Part shown: in pieces, positions 45,036 through 57,100 of the stretch
Numbering within the stretch: position 1 is the first letter of the stretch
How the letters are laid out: the number at the start of each line of letters is the position of its first letter
NCBI GenBank assembly: GCA_022059125.1
Contig: JAEUWY010000005.1
Location: forward strand, 1,178,001 to 1,242,000
Direction of reading: 5' to 3'
From: Corynespora cassiicola
Taxonomy: Eukaryota > Ascomycota > Dothideomycetes > Pleosporales > Corynesporascaceae
DNA: 64,000 bases
Position numbers and translations under genes: made by a program
The notes under the pieces: generated by a model
What the model saw: only the letters and a program-made list of their open reading frames with translations
Database searches by the model: none
What the model was told of the DNA's origin: nothing

Positions 45036-46721
45036 ATGGCCCTGCAGAGACTCTTCAACTATTTGCAGCTGGAACGTCACGGAACAGATGTCACAGATAT
45101 CCTCGCGGCAATCTTGATTGCCGTATCGTCGATTTCTTCATTTGTCGTCGTCTATCGTTTATTTTTCCATCCTCTGTCTCACGTACCCGGGCCATTTGTC
45201 GCAAGATTGACCGGACTTTGGCGAGACAAAAAGTATTTGGGAGGAAAATGGCACAGCGATATCCTCCAAATCCACAAACAATATGGGCGGGTCGTACGGA
45301 TTGCACCTAATGAAGTCTCGGTGATAGACGAGCAGGCCATGAAGAATTTATATGGTCACGGACACAATGCAGCAAAGACGTCATGGTACTCAGTTTGGGA
45401 TCCGCCCCAGACTGCGCCCCAGCTGTTTTCGGAGCTAGACAAGAAGAATCACGGTTTTTTGAGGAAGCGCGTGTCGGGCGCCTACTCCATGTCCTCGATC
45501 CTCAAGTATGAGGTGTACATCCAAGGCTGTCTAGATCTCTTGTTGGAGCGATTGCATGAGCATGCCATCAAAGGCGAAACGTTGGATATGTCTGACTGGA
45601 CCAATGCGTTTGCCTTTGATGTCGTAGGAGAATTAGGCTTCGGATCACAGTTGGGCATGCTCAAGACCGAGACTGATGTCAACAACACCAGAAAAGACAT
45701 ATTCGCCATTTTCAAGATTCTATCAAATCTTGGACATTTCCCCGGACAGGCCTGGGTTTTGAACAATACCGTATCAGCAGTTCTTCTCAGTCTCATCGGC
45801 ATTGCGCCTCCGCTACAATCCTTCCGGGATTGGGTAGTACAACAAGTTCAAAATCGGCTAGACAACATTGACAGTGTCAAGCGCGAAGATATGCTGCAGC
45901 ACTTTTGCCGTATGAAAGGTAAAGATGGTAATCCTGTTAAGTTGGGAGAGATTCTCATCGAGGCAATGAACGTCATGTAAGTTTTATTTTTACTCCAGAA
46001 CTCAAGCATAGGGCTGATGATCCTGCAGCGGTGCTGGCGCAGATACCACTTCCATTGGTATGCGAACGTGCTTGTACTATGTAGCGTCGAACCCCGATTG
46101 CTACAAAAGATTACAAAGGGAAGTGGACAGCTTTTACGAAGAGAACCAGCTTGACGCTCCATTGACGTACTTGCAAGCACAAAAGATGCCGTATCTGCAA
46201 GCAGTTATCAAAGAAGCTACTAGGTTGTTACCATCCATCGTCTTCCAATTACTCCGGTACGCCCCGCCCAACTTTTCGGTCCGAGGTATTAGCATCCCCG
46301 AGAACACTACCATCGGCATCAGTCCGATTGCGCAGAACAGGGACACAGACATATGGGGTGAAGATGCAGACGAGTTCCGACCAGACCGCTGGTTAGAAGA
46401 TGAGACAAAATCGAAGCATTTTGAAAGCGCCAACATGACATTTGGAGGAAGTGGACCAAGGATGTGCGTGGGCCGTAACATTGCGCTGGTCAGTCGTTAT
46501 TCTAATTTCGTGGCGATCTCTGCTCCATGAAGAACAAGGTACTGACACTGTTTCATTAGGTTGAACTTCACAAGTTCCTTGGGCAGTTTGTACGCAACTT
46601 CGACTTCGAAATCGCAAATAAGAAAAATCCCTGGCGTATCGAGACGTATTGGTTTGCATACCAGAGAGAGCTAATGATGAACCTGACTCCAAGGAAAAAA
46701 CTACCTTCGAGCAAGGCCTAA
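45036..46721 (+). CDS. Cytochrome P450 monooxygenase, pisatin demethylase-like
   Basis: Three exons (45036-45976, 46029-46488, 46560-46721) give 520 residues. It has a membrane anchor near residues 20-45 followed by FFHPLSHVPGPFVARLTGLW, a signature of the pisatin-demethylase/benzoate-hydroxylase-like group. The I-helix GAGADTTS spans intron 1, the K-helix ExxR is EATR, and the PERF-like segment is FRPDRW. The haem region reads FGGSGPRMCVGRNIAL with Cys at about 460; it has one more residue between Phe and Arg than the standard FxxGxRxCxG. A longer upstream frame exists (from 44757), but ATG 45036 directly precedes the anchor and is preferred. Probably ER-bound. The substrate is unknown. Confidence 0.92.
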
Positions 46722-47166
46722 GTAGACAAGGGACATTGGGAATGACTAGAGGATGGAGTGGGAAAATGGCACGAGATATCACAGAAAGACCCCGTAGTCT
46801 CTAGCTCAGAAAACAAGCAAATTACAGATCCCTTTTATAGCAGCTTTAATCTCCAAAAAACCTACCATACTTTTGATCTAGTCGACCGTTGCCTATTTCC
46901 TGCTTCTTATAAAGATTTGTGCCTCGAAGAGGGGTTATGAAAATCGAAAACCGATTCTCTTCACAAGAATAAGATGAAATCGCTGTGTAAAGATGAGTAC
47001 TATCGATCTGAACAATTGGATCTGTGGTTTTTATCCATGGATGGATTACTTTGCTTATGAAAACAAATCGTACGTACTCTATCAGTTCTTTGTATACACG
47101 AATTTAGGTGGACCAACTATGCTTATCTGTGATGAAATTGTATAGCGATATGCATGTTTCTTTACA
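46722..47166. other. AT-rich convergent spacer
   Basis: 445 bp between the ends of the second P450 (+) and the SDR (-). AT-rich, with no supported feature. Confidence 0.5.
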
Positions 47167-48228
47167 CTATTCTGGCTTAATATATTTATCTTGGTCCACA
47201 GTTACAGCCAGCATCCTGCGCGACCCTTCGTCGACCCCAGCACTCAACTCAGCCCCCATCCAAAGCGGCTGCGTTTCCCGAATTTTATCCTCAATCTCGG
47301 TAATCTCATCTCCACCAACCCAAAAGGCTTTTCCGTGCAAATCTTCCCTGATGGCCGGGAGCAGTAGAGTCTTGCCAATGCCAAGCCCACTATTCGTGGG
47401 GAGATCGCCCCAGATGGCTTGGATTGCCGAGGGCATCATGGGAGTCACTAAGTTCCACGTGAGTTTAGCGGATATTGAGATTTTTGGAGAGAACTTACGT
47501 GTCATCCATGGAGTGACGATATTGACAGTCACATTCCATCGCTGCGTAACGGGTCGCAGGGCTCGCATCAAGCCCAAAAGGCCTGATTTTGCAGCACCGT
47601 ACTGGTACAGAGGTGGTGTCTCTATATAGCTTGCTGCGGATGCGGTATAAACAATCTGGTGATTGCTCGGTGGCCCGGCCTTGAAATAGTATAGCGCGAG
47701 TTTTGTGACGTAAAAGTGGGCGGTTAGGTTGATGTCCAGACATCTCATACTAGGTGCCTCGAGCTTCCCGGCGGAATCAAAGGATTCCGCAAGAAGGTTC
47801 TCGTTGTGCATACCGGCGTTGGATAACACGGTGTGGATGGTGCCAAATTTCTCCATTGCATCCTCAAAAAAAGCACGAAGGGCAGACCAGTCTGTCACAT
47901 CCAGCTTGCGGAAAAGAACGCGGCTACGGTTGTTAATTCCAAGAAGGGGACAGAAACAATAAATTGGAGCAACGAACCTGCTATCATTGAGCTCTTTGAC
48001 AAGTTCATTTGCATCCTTGTCGTTGTAGTCTGCCAGTGCGAGGTTTGCGCCGTTCTCTACCCCACCGCCATTAGCGGACAATCGCTTGCGAGGTTTAATC
48101 TGTACCCTTCAAAACATACCGAAAGCAAATTTGGCAGTTGCGCGCCCAATTCCTGTAGCACATCCTGTAAGAAGGATGGTCTTGCCCTTGAGGGCGCTGT
48201 AATCAAGGGGTACTTCGTAACTAGTCAT
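47167..48228 (-). CDS. Short-chain dehydrogenase/reductase, fungal secondary-metabolism type
   Basis: Four exons (48228-48120, 48056-47978, 47923-47499, 47447-47167) give 297 residues. The Rossmann motif is TGCATGIG near residue 20, LALADYN ends strand 2, SNAGMH is the NNAG motif, the catalytic Ser lies in VYTASAASY and Tyr-x3-Lys in YGAAK. The tail (FWVGGDEITEIEDKIRETQP then LWMGAELS) resembles the SDRs of fungal biosynthetic clusters that end with LWMG. Two of its three introns (47924-47977 and 47448-47498) are multiples of three and free of stops, so retention would still give a full-length protein. It faces the P450 convergently and probably belongs to the same functional group. The substrate is unknown. 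Confidence 0.9.
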
Positions 48229-49205
48229 GGTGCAATGATACGGCCCGTCACACATATGATTCTTGTTGCATAAGTTTTCGACAGGAGGAGCAGAATACCG
48301 GTTCAGAGTTGCCTTTTAAGTGACTAGTGTTGTATGTCGAGCCGACGCGTCCGTTTACTCCGCATTACCTTGTGAAGGATCTGGCCACCTGCAAGGTACC
48401 TGGTTGGAGATAATGCGGGGCAGAGATTACCATGTTTAGCCCCAATCTTCACTCTCCTCAGAACAATTAAGTTCAACTTTCTACCCCACATCGATATGAA
48501 CCCAGCGTACTCAGGCTCACTTTCAATGCATACTAATTTTCAATGCGAAAAAGATAGAACACCGTGATTGTAAAACTTTCTTGTCTACTCGGGACAGCAG
48601 AGGCAACTAGACCCATTTTGGCTCTTGGATATTTGGAGACAACATCTCTGCTCATCAAGGATATTAGCATACGTATAAACGGCATGCCCAATAAGACACC
48701 CAAAAACACTCAAGACCAACATTTTCCAAATATCATAATATTCATTGACTCGCTCAAAGAGCTCTGCTCTATTCTTCGTAAATGCTTCAGAGCACTCAAC
48801 CTTCCCCTTCCATGCTCTACAAAGGAGCGACAAGAAGTATAATGTAAGGGAGAACAATCTGCAGTTCCTAAAACCTCACACTCTCCTATAAACGAAGCCC
48901 GATTCCTTCATCCGGGCCCATACGTCCTATTCCATGCCAATCTGAAGGTGGCCCGAGCCCTCTGGCTGACCATTTGCATCGTCGTTCTTTTCCGGGGGAG
49001 GAGCCTTGCAGACTGGAGGAACAGCTTCCCTGCCGCACGCAAAGGAAATCTATATCGTTTAACGGACATGAAAGCCGGAAGCCGTGGCGTAGCAATCTGG
49101 CACAGCTGGGTTTGTACAAAACAAAGGTCGAGAGCCGCTCTTCTCCCATTCACCTCATACTCTTGAATAGATATGCAATTTCTTATCCATCCTCACCAGC
49201 GCCCC
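48229..49205. other. Intergenic region, no gene recognised
   Basis: About 1 kb upstream of the SDR and downstream of the membrane protein gene, both minus strand. It is partly AT-rich (48440-48860). Short ORFs on both strands (48564-48857) mirror each other and are not supported. Confidence 0.5.
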
Positions 49206-50257
49206 TCACTTCCTCAAAAAACTATTCCCCGTGCCCCAAAGCGGATTGGGCTGAAAATCGCCATTCGGACGCGTCTGCTGCTGCAACTCGGTGTCGTAAA
49301 TTGGCTTGGTATCCTCGTCGACTCTGCTGGGCGGCGTGCGAATCTCGCCCCTCACAACCTCGATCACGTTGATGATGGGCAGCACGAGCAACAGAAGCGC
49401 AAGCAACTGGCCAAAGCTCCACTCCTTCTCGCTTGGCCCCACAAGATGCAGGACGCTGGGCGGGCTGCCAAAAGCCTGGGACTCGCGGACGACGCGGACG
49501 GTAGCCCCGACACCGGATACGACCAAGATGACGAGGCCTACGACTTGGACGCTCTTGATCCAGCGCGCGTTCTCGCGGTTGTGCAGGTACCAGGTGGATG
49601 CGATGAAGACGACGACGTTTCCTACGATGACGGCGATGGTGCCCGCAATGGAGAGGGCAGCGTTGGAAGAGGCACCGCGGGACTCGACTTCCCAGACGCA
49701 ACCGATGGGTAGACGTGGGTGCAGGTTCTTGGTGACGGTCTGCAGGATGAAGATTCCCGAGAGGATGCCGAGGACCAAGTTGATGAGCATAAGGAATTGG
49801 CGGAGCCAGCGGAGGACCCAGTCACGCTTGAAATCGTTGACGAGAGCAAGAAGGGTAGCTAGGTTAGTGGCGGTTGAGAGGAGGGATAGAAGCCAAATGA
49901 TGAAGAAGTGGTAGGGAACCATGAACTCCATCTTGGCTAGACCGACAGACTGGATGCCAATTCCCGTGATGATTTGCTGATCCGAGAAGGAGAGGAGTAG
50001 CTTTCGACATATTGGCGCCGAGGTGGATTTGCGCAAGTTGAGCAGGATGATGATGGTTGCGAGTAGCAACGACAGACAATTGGTGATGATATACGAGAGG
50101 AGGATACTGTTATTGCGAAAACGTGAGCCAAAGATCCGGGCCAGCTGGTGAAGTAGATCGCAGTATGGGGATAGAGGCCTTACCCAGCACCTGCAACGCC
50201 CGCATCCGTCTTTACCTCGTCCGGTATGACCGTACAGTTCCTGCCACCGAAAACCAT
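49206..50257 (-). CDS. Multi-span membrane protein, unknown function
   Basis: Two exons (50257-50184 and 50106-49206) give 324 residues. I do not recognise a named family. The short N-terminus (MVFGGRNCTVIPDEVKTDAG) is followed by about seven hydrophobic spans, for example ILLSYIITNCLSLLLATIII, FFIIWLLSLLSTATNLATLL, FLMLINLVLGILSGIFIL, IAGTIAVIVGNVVVFIAS, VVGLVILVVSGVGATV and LLALLLLVLPIINVIEV. A polar cytosolic tail of about 50 residues ends with FLRK. The layout fits the many orphan seven-span proteins of filamentous fungi. A receptor-like or channel role is only a possibility. Its neighbours are an SDR and a P450 on the same strand, but spacing of about 0.9 kb gives no proof of a link. Confidence 0.82.
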
Positions 50258-51125
50258 CTTCCCCAAAAGTGCAAAGAAAAACCTCGATGTCGAATCGTGT
50301 GTGTCCGAGAAGCTTCTCGTTCAGGCGGAAAAAATCAGTAGTTGCAGTGTCGATTTGATGACAGTAGTGGGCGTAAAAGGAACGTCAGTCGCGCGCAACG
50401 TATCCAGCGTGCAACAGGGCCAGAAAACGAAAAAGTTGGGCAGAGACAGGATGTTTAAAGGCACAGCCTCTCCTATGTCATCATCAGACAGGCGGACCTC
50501 TAAATTTAAAGCAACCGGGGTGCAGATTGGCGACGGATCCCTCGTACAAGACTTGGGCTTCAGGGGCGTGAGAGGCGGGTGGCTGGCCGCAGGATAAAGC
50601 GGAAGCTGTCGCTCCAATGGCCGGGCGCTTGTCTTGTCGCCTCTAGGCAGGGTCTGCCGGGCTGTGGCTGAGCGCTTAATGTGCGACGAGGCGAAACGCG
50701 CCGGCTGGCCAGTTAGACGATGGATCTCGACCTTTGAACGATAGTGCGATTGTTTCGCAGAGGGTAGACGGGTGTCTCGGGCGCGTAACTGAGTCTGTCT
50801 TTGTGCTCGAGTGTGAAGGAACGGCGGAATGTTGAGATGATGGACAACGTCAACAGATGATGATAGCCACAGTGCATTGAACCTTCACGTGCGCGTCATC
50901 TCGGATCATCAGTTTGGCCGAAGGATCTCCTTGCTAACTTCTTACACGAGCGCTCGATGACGTAGCAGGCAGCCGGTGCTGTCGGGCGCTTTGGGAAGCA
51001 GTCAGACTGCCTGTCACGTGCAGCCTCTTGGCTGTTCCAAGGCTACGAGCAATACCGAATCTAATTCTACTATCGACCAACGCCCATCTGCGAACTTATA
51101 TCTTAAGAAAAAAACTCTACAATGT
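50258..51125. other. Intergenic region, no gene recognised
   Basis: 0.87 kb between the start of the membrane protein gene and the end of the third P450. Composition is unremarkable. Only short overlapping ORFs (50226-50617) are present. Confidence 0.5.
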
Positions 51126-52948
51126 CTAATTCTTGGCGCGAGACTGCGCTTTTGCTTTTTGGACAACTTCCTTGAAGCCGTCTGGGGCAGTCTTCCATTG
51201 CTCATTCTCATCCAAGAACTCATCCTTCATCTGCGACCACGTCTCTTCGATAATTCTCGCCCTCTCCTCGCTGCGTGGCTTGATCGATACTTCAAACTCG
51301 GGGAATGCCCTCGCAATACCGGGTTTGGTCTCATCCGTCCTTATAGGCTTCTTCTTCCCGTCCGCGTCAACCGCTTGCGAAATCTCAAATGCCCAGAGGA
51401 AATTCGAAATAACGAGGAAGATGCTGCGTTCGGCGAGATGTTGCCCGGGGCAGATACGACGACCGGCTCCAAAGGTGAAAAGCTCCGAGCTGACACCGAC
51501 TGAATTCTCCGCCGCCATCTCAAGCTTGCCCTCCCACCTCTCAGGAACGAAGCTTTGGGGCTCGGGGTATCTTTCTTCGTTGAAGTGAATGGCCATGGTG
51601 TTGTATATCAGGCCGGCACCTTGGGGGATCGTATATCCACGCCACTCGATTGGCTTGGATGCCGCATGCGTGATTCCTAGGGGTGCAACGGTTGCCCAGC
51701 GATGCAATCTAGAAGAAGAAAGGAGAGCGGTCAGCGTTTAAGAGAGGAGCTGTTGATGGTGTAGGACTTACTCTTGAACCATCTGTCTGACATAGACTAG
51801 GTTCACTGCATCTCCATCGCCTGGTAGACGATCGTTGCCAATCACACGGTCAATCTCTGATATTGGTCAGGTTTTGTTGCTAATCTTGCATAGGATAGTG
51901 ATTCGATACCTTCTTGGGCCTTGCGTTGTTTTTCGGGAAACAGTGCCATGGCTGCCAACCAAGCGCGGACCGAGGTCGCTGTGGTTTCGGTGCCAGCCTG
52001 AGATCAAGCATTAGTCTCAATTAACCTGATATGATGTCTCAGAACTCACAAGAAGCAGGCTTTCTCCCATTGAGAGCGCTTGCTCATCGCTGATCCCAAG
52101 GGATTGCTGTGCCTGCCCAATGACCTGATAAAACGACGGGAGGTCCGATGTCTTTGACTTCAAGAAGCGATTCCAATTGGTCTCGATGAAGCTCTGGTAC
52201 ACATCCCATCCTTGCTTTTTAGGTGGCGAAAAAAGTGTAGGAAGTTTCCAAAGAAGCGGGAAAAAGTTTGCCCAGTCTGCGGCCTGCAGGTACACTGCGA
52301 AGTTGTCGAACTCGGCAAGAGTTTTTGCGACGACTGGGTCGTCCGAGCTGGCCACTCGGTAGCCTTCAGTCATGCTGAGCGATACCGAATTGCTATATCT
52401 CGGAACATGCCTCTGAAAGTCTTGAGGAGATTCCAGCATATCGCACATGAGCTTTGTTGCCTCCAAGGTCTGGTACGGGAGGTACTTCTTAGCAGATGCA
52501 ACATTGAGCATGGAATGCCATTGCCGACGAGCCACTCGCCACAGAGGACCATCACTCATGGGATAATTGTTCCCTCCTCTGATGGCCAGCTCTGTGTGGG
52601 AATTGAGTCGCCCAGAACTGCTTTGTCCCAGCTTGACGAATAGCTCGCGTGCTGCTTCTGGATCGTTCACGATGACATAGGGCCTGGAACCTTTCATGAT
52701 GGAAAATACAGGACCATACTGTCTCCCCCATTCGATAAAACGGCTCCATTGAGAGAATTTCGGCATCTATTTTTTGTGAGAACTTTTCAAACTTGGTGAC
52801 TGAGAAATGATTGATTTACCTGCCGAAGGTTCCCAAATATGGGTTCCGTTGGCGGGCCTGGAGGGAGCCCCGCAGGCCTTGATCCAACAAGTCGCAGACG
52901 GTAGATTCCATAAAAAATGGCAAAACCGAGAATTATATAGGTAAACAT
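51126..52948 (-). CDS. Cytochrome P450 monooxygenase (OrdA/CYP620-like)
   Basis: Five exons (52948-52820, 52766-52050, 51997-51910, 51856-51772, 51708-51126) give 533 residues. The N-terminal anchor MFTYIILGFAIFYGIYRLRL is followed by the proline hinge LPPGPPTEPIFGN. The I-helix AGTETT sits at the start of exon 3, the ExxR motif is ELHR (340-343), FVPERW is the PERF motif, and the haem loop FGAGRRICPG has Cys at about 426. These are complete, so an active ER enzyme is expected. It resembles the O-methylsterigmatocystin-oxidoreductase-like P450s common in fungal secondary metabolism and detoxification. It lies 1 kb past the membrane protein gene, at the right edge of the oxidoreductase-rich stretch. 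The substrate is unknown. Confidence 0.93.
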
Positions 52949-54134
52949 GGTTGAATTCTAATGCTGTAGTAGTTGAAATCTTGTAAGAGTGCTGAGGAAG
53001 TTGAGTATGGTTTCCATGGTGCTATTTGAACCTTTTCTGCAGAGTACTTTTGGTCCGTTAACACCGCATAAACAACACCGTATACAAGTTCATTCCTTTA
53101 CTTCCGTAGAGAGAGAGAGAGGGAGAGAGCTCCGACAACAGAGCCGCAAGCCAAAAAGTGTTGCCGAAATCCATCCGCGTGGGTCTTCGGCAGCATTGCG
53201 GGGTGTTGGTTGCATGCCCTCGTACGAGGTAAATCTGCGAGGTCAACCGATTTCCCACCTTGAACGCATGCAACTTAGAGGAACATTTTCGATTCAGTAT
53301 TCCTGCTATTTCCTGGCCCCTGGATGCCACCCGACTTCGAGATAGGGCCAGTCTGAAAGACATAATAGGCACACCATTACAGTCCTCCTTCCAGCACAAC
53401 ATTATTGCACCCTCTTCATAGCTGCGAGCACTGTATATCTCATTGTCTTATTCTAAGACAAAATAAACTGTCTGTCTGGCTGGAAAATGCTTCCACCGGG
53501 AATGACTGTCCGTACGTTGGAGACCCCTCCAAATTGAATGCTAATTGCACCGCTGAGATGTCATACCGCCTTGGTCTGCGACCATAGCTCACCGTCCTTA
53601 GCAAATTACTAGGCGTCAGGCGCATAAAGCCTTCTCAAAGGGGTAGTCTCGCTGCCCTAGTAGGGAAGCATAAGGTGGAGATGGTACTCAACTGGCCTAT
53701 CCCCTCGCGCGTCAGTCCCCACAAAAATACTTTCGCAAACTCCTCCGTGCCTACAAAGTGGAGAAAGCATAGCAGCGGAGATAAATGCGGCGGAAAAAAG
53801 GGCGGTGGAAATAAGGACTGGCGAGAAGAGGGTGGTGGGAATAGGGACTGCGGGAATAAACACGACTGCCCAAGGCACAAGCACAACAGAAGCGCAATAT
53901 CCAAGCCAGCCAACTATCTGGAATAAACGCTCGTATCTATTTCCATTCATTGAACTACAATTACAGGCCCGTCTCTGCACCATCAGTTGGAAACAAGCCA
54001 TCCTGCTTACTATATATCCATTTCCGAACCCGCAGGAAACAAAACCTACGACGATGTAGACGCTACCCAATGCTTTTCGAAGAAAAAATTCACCACTAAA
54101 CGCCATTCAGCCTGCTCTGAGGGGGTATTCTATG
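52949..54134. other. Intergenic region with short repeats
   Basis: 1.2 kb between the third P450 and HIR1. It contains a GA microsatellite and an imperfect direct repeat of about 20 bases (53801-53820 and 53828-53850, both ending in an ATA(A/G)GGACTG-type core). A minus-strand ORF (53657-54106) runs over the repeat and is not convincing as a gene. Confidence 0.45.
53107..53129. repeat. GA microsatellite
   Basis: A 23-base run of GA dinucleotides with one G insertion, in the non-coding stretch upstream of the third P450. Confidence 0.85.
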
Positions 54135-57100
54135 CTACATATCCGTGATCATGCTTTGTTCACCCGATCGCTCTTTGATGACGTCGAGTAGGCGCGCGTA
54201 GGGAACCGTTATGCGCTGGAGATCGCGGTGTTTGCCTGGATGGTTCGTTAATTTTACGTGCTGACGAGGCGATTGTAGGTGGATGTGACTTACCCAGAAT
54301 CAACACCGCCTCCTTCAAAAGCTCCTCCCTCTTCCATCCACAGATGAGATCCTCTTCATCAGGCTGTCCTTCCTCATCCTCGTCCCCGTCGAGAACGTTA
54401 TCCGTCAGACTTCGCAACAATTCTTCGATCTTGCCCTTTAGGCCCTCCGCGCCGATGCGCTTGACATACATTGAGAGATACATCTTGAACTCTTCTTTGG
54501 CGCCTAGTGCTTTGGCAGCCGCCACGCGGTTCTCCAAGTGTGCCACTGAGACGGTTGACTCAAACGTCTCGTAGCCCTCTGCAGAGATAAGCGCTTTGAT
54601 GAGGCGTTGGAGATAGAAAGCACGGCCTTGGAGAAGGAACTGGTTTGTCGTGTTGCGTTCCAGCGTGGGAATGATCCCAGCAGAAATGTTCTCAGGGGAA
54701 ACTTGATCGTTTTCGTCTTTTGATACCGGCTTTTCCTTGGAAGATGTGACATTTCCGAGGGATGAGTCGGTCGTGTTCCAGTACTGACTTCCGACCGCCC
54801 ACCAAGGCTCTGAGATCCGCTGCCAGACAAACATATCTGGTGAGTACGAATAGCCATCTCCGTTAGACATTGCGGCGATAATCCGGCCTTCAGAGTTCAA
54901 GCGGGCAAAAATGATACCTGGCGATCGGGTCAAATGCGGTCCCTGGGTGTGTGCCGCAATATCCAGAATTGGCCCGAGCGAAACTGGCGGGTGCGGCGAG
55001 GACATGGTCTTGAGGTCCCACACATATGCCATGCCGACGGCAGTAATGCAAAGTAGATACCATCCTCTGCAATCCATGATGATAGGCTGAGCTTCCAGAA
55101 TCATGGCGTTCAAGATTCGTCTGCCTGCGGGTGTCCAAACATAGACTGTGCCATCCTCGCATGCCGCTGCCCAAAAGTTCAGATTGCCAGTGACTAGAAG
55201 TACGGACTTTGGTACAAAGTCTTGCCAAAGAGCTTGGCCCTTCTTTGAACATGTTATCCTTGCTGGATCGTGGTCCTGTGGGCGCCCTGTCCTAGAGGGC
55301 CCATGAGCGTTTCTAGCCTCCAGGATGACTGTATCTACATTTGCAGCGTCTCCATTCGTCTGCGGCAGTTCACTGCCGTCCATAGTCCGAACAATGATGC
55401 TTCTGACTTTGGGGACGGCCAATCGGACCTGACTCACGCTGAGAGCAGGGTTGATGATAGATGGTCGAAGAACCTTCGGCGTCTCCTGGAGATCGGGGCC
55501 TCTTGAACCTGCCGCGGCTGGTGGAATGAGGCCATTTTCGGCGTTTAGAACGATGGCTGCCCCTCCAGGCCGAGCTGAATTAGCCACCCTCTTTTCAATT
55601 TGCCGGTCTTCATCCCCCTCTAGCTCGGCAAATTTCCTCTTGTTGCCGAGCAGCATGGAAGGCAAGCCACCCCTAGGATAACCATCATAAGGCTTTGAAA
55701 GATCGAGAATGTTGTGTGGGTTGTCGCTTCGACCGCCTGTTGTGGTCGTGGCGGAAATGAGTTGAGTTTGGGGCAAGGATGATTCTCCAACACCAGAAGA
55801 GGAAGAAACCAGCATAGGTGTAATTCGCTTCTTGCCATCCTTTGTCGTTGTTACCCGCTGCTTCAGCTTCTCCACTCGTTGATCTGCTGGGGGCTCAGCT
55901 GGAACCTGTGGCTGGGTAGATGCCGAACCGTTGGTAAGCGGGGCGCTGGGTAGTGTTCCGTTGGTGCCATTAGTGATCTGAGGAGGTTGAACAGCGCCTC
56001 CATCCCCCATCAACGCGCCCATTCTGCCCTGGACACCCTTAAGTTCACCGGTCTTGCTGCTTTCTTCCAGAAGCAATGCATCTGTGCCCTCCACAATGCC
56101 GACTTTTCTACCGGCGCCATATTTGGACAACGCGCTCTCGTTCTCTTGCATGGATGCCGGGAAACCAAGCTCTCCAGGTTCAAACATGACGACCATTATA
56201 CTGCCGTCTAAGCTTGTTACGAAAAGCGTCTCCCCATTTGGTGCCCACGCAAGATCCGAGATCGGTTTCCTAGCAAGCTCCTGCGTGATGATAAATGGCC
56301 GCGCATAGCTTGTGTTCCAGATACTCAAGCATTTATCCTGTCCAGCACAAGCAACGACGGTGACTGAGCCTGCGACCGAGTTCGGGTCGTTTGGATTTGG
56401 TGGCTCCCGGTGAAACAGCCTGGGTGAAAATGCGCAAACCTCTGTTGGCCCCTCGTGACCAACTAAACTAATGTCACCATCCCATGACCCACGTGTTAGG
56501 ATTGCGACTGAGCTCACAGGCCCATTTGTCGCATTGGCGGCAGCGATATGTGCTCCATCCGGTGACCAAGAGCAGCGGCGGAAATAGGTTGTGAGAGGAG
56601 AAGTCTGGAAGGGCGTCGTAATGGTGTGTTCGAGCACAAAGTTTCCGACTTGGTCCGACGCGGTGGCATTTGGCGGTGGTGGTGTGAAACGGTACACCTT
56701 GATGGTTCGGTCGTCGCTGGCGGTCGCAAAGTACTTGTTCGCTGGATCAAAAGTTATGCCCTTGACGTGACTTTGGTGGTTCGAAAGCGTCTTGAGCTTC
56801 TCAAATGTGTGGCCCGACCATACTACCACTTTCGAATCCAGGCCGACTGAGACCAATATAGAAGAATCGAAAGACCATCCAAGATCTTGCACGTCGTTGT
56901 CATGTCCTATTAGACGACGAAGTACTCTCCAATTCTCCACGGGCGGCGGTTCGTTTGAGCCTAGCACAATCAGCACCTAGCAATCAGCGGCTCCAGGATA
57001 TGACCCACCAAATGCAGTATGTGTAGGCGCGTTGGGATCGAGCGCGTACACGCAGACAATCTTGTCGTCTGCGCCCGACGCTAGGTACTTCCCATTCGAG

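Noticed and set aside
40718..52948. A complete secondary-metabolite gene cluster
   Set aside because: No polyketide synthase, peptide synthetase, terpene or dimethylallyl-tryptophan synthase, transporter or pathway regulator is present, so only a tailoring-enzyme group can be claimed.
53657..54106. Minus-strand ORF of 149 codons with hydrophobic repeats
   Set aside because: The hydrophobic repeat mirrors an imperfect DNA repeat (53801-53850); no family match and no splice context.
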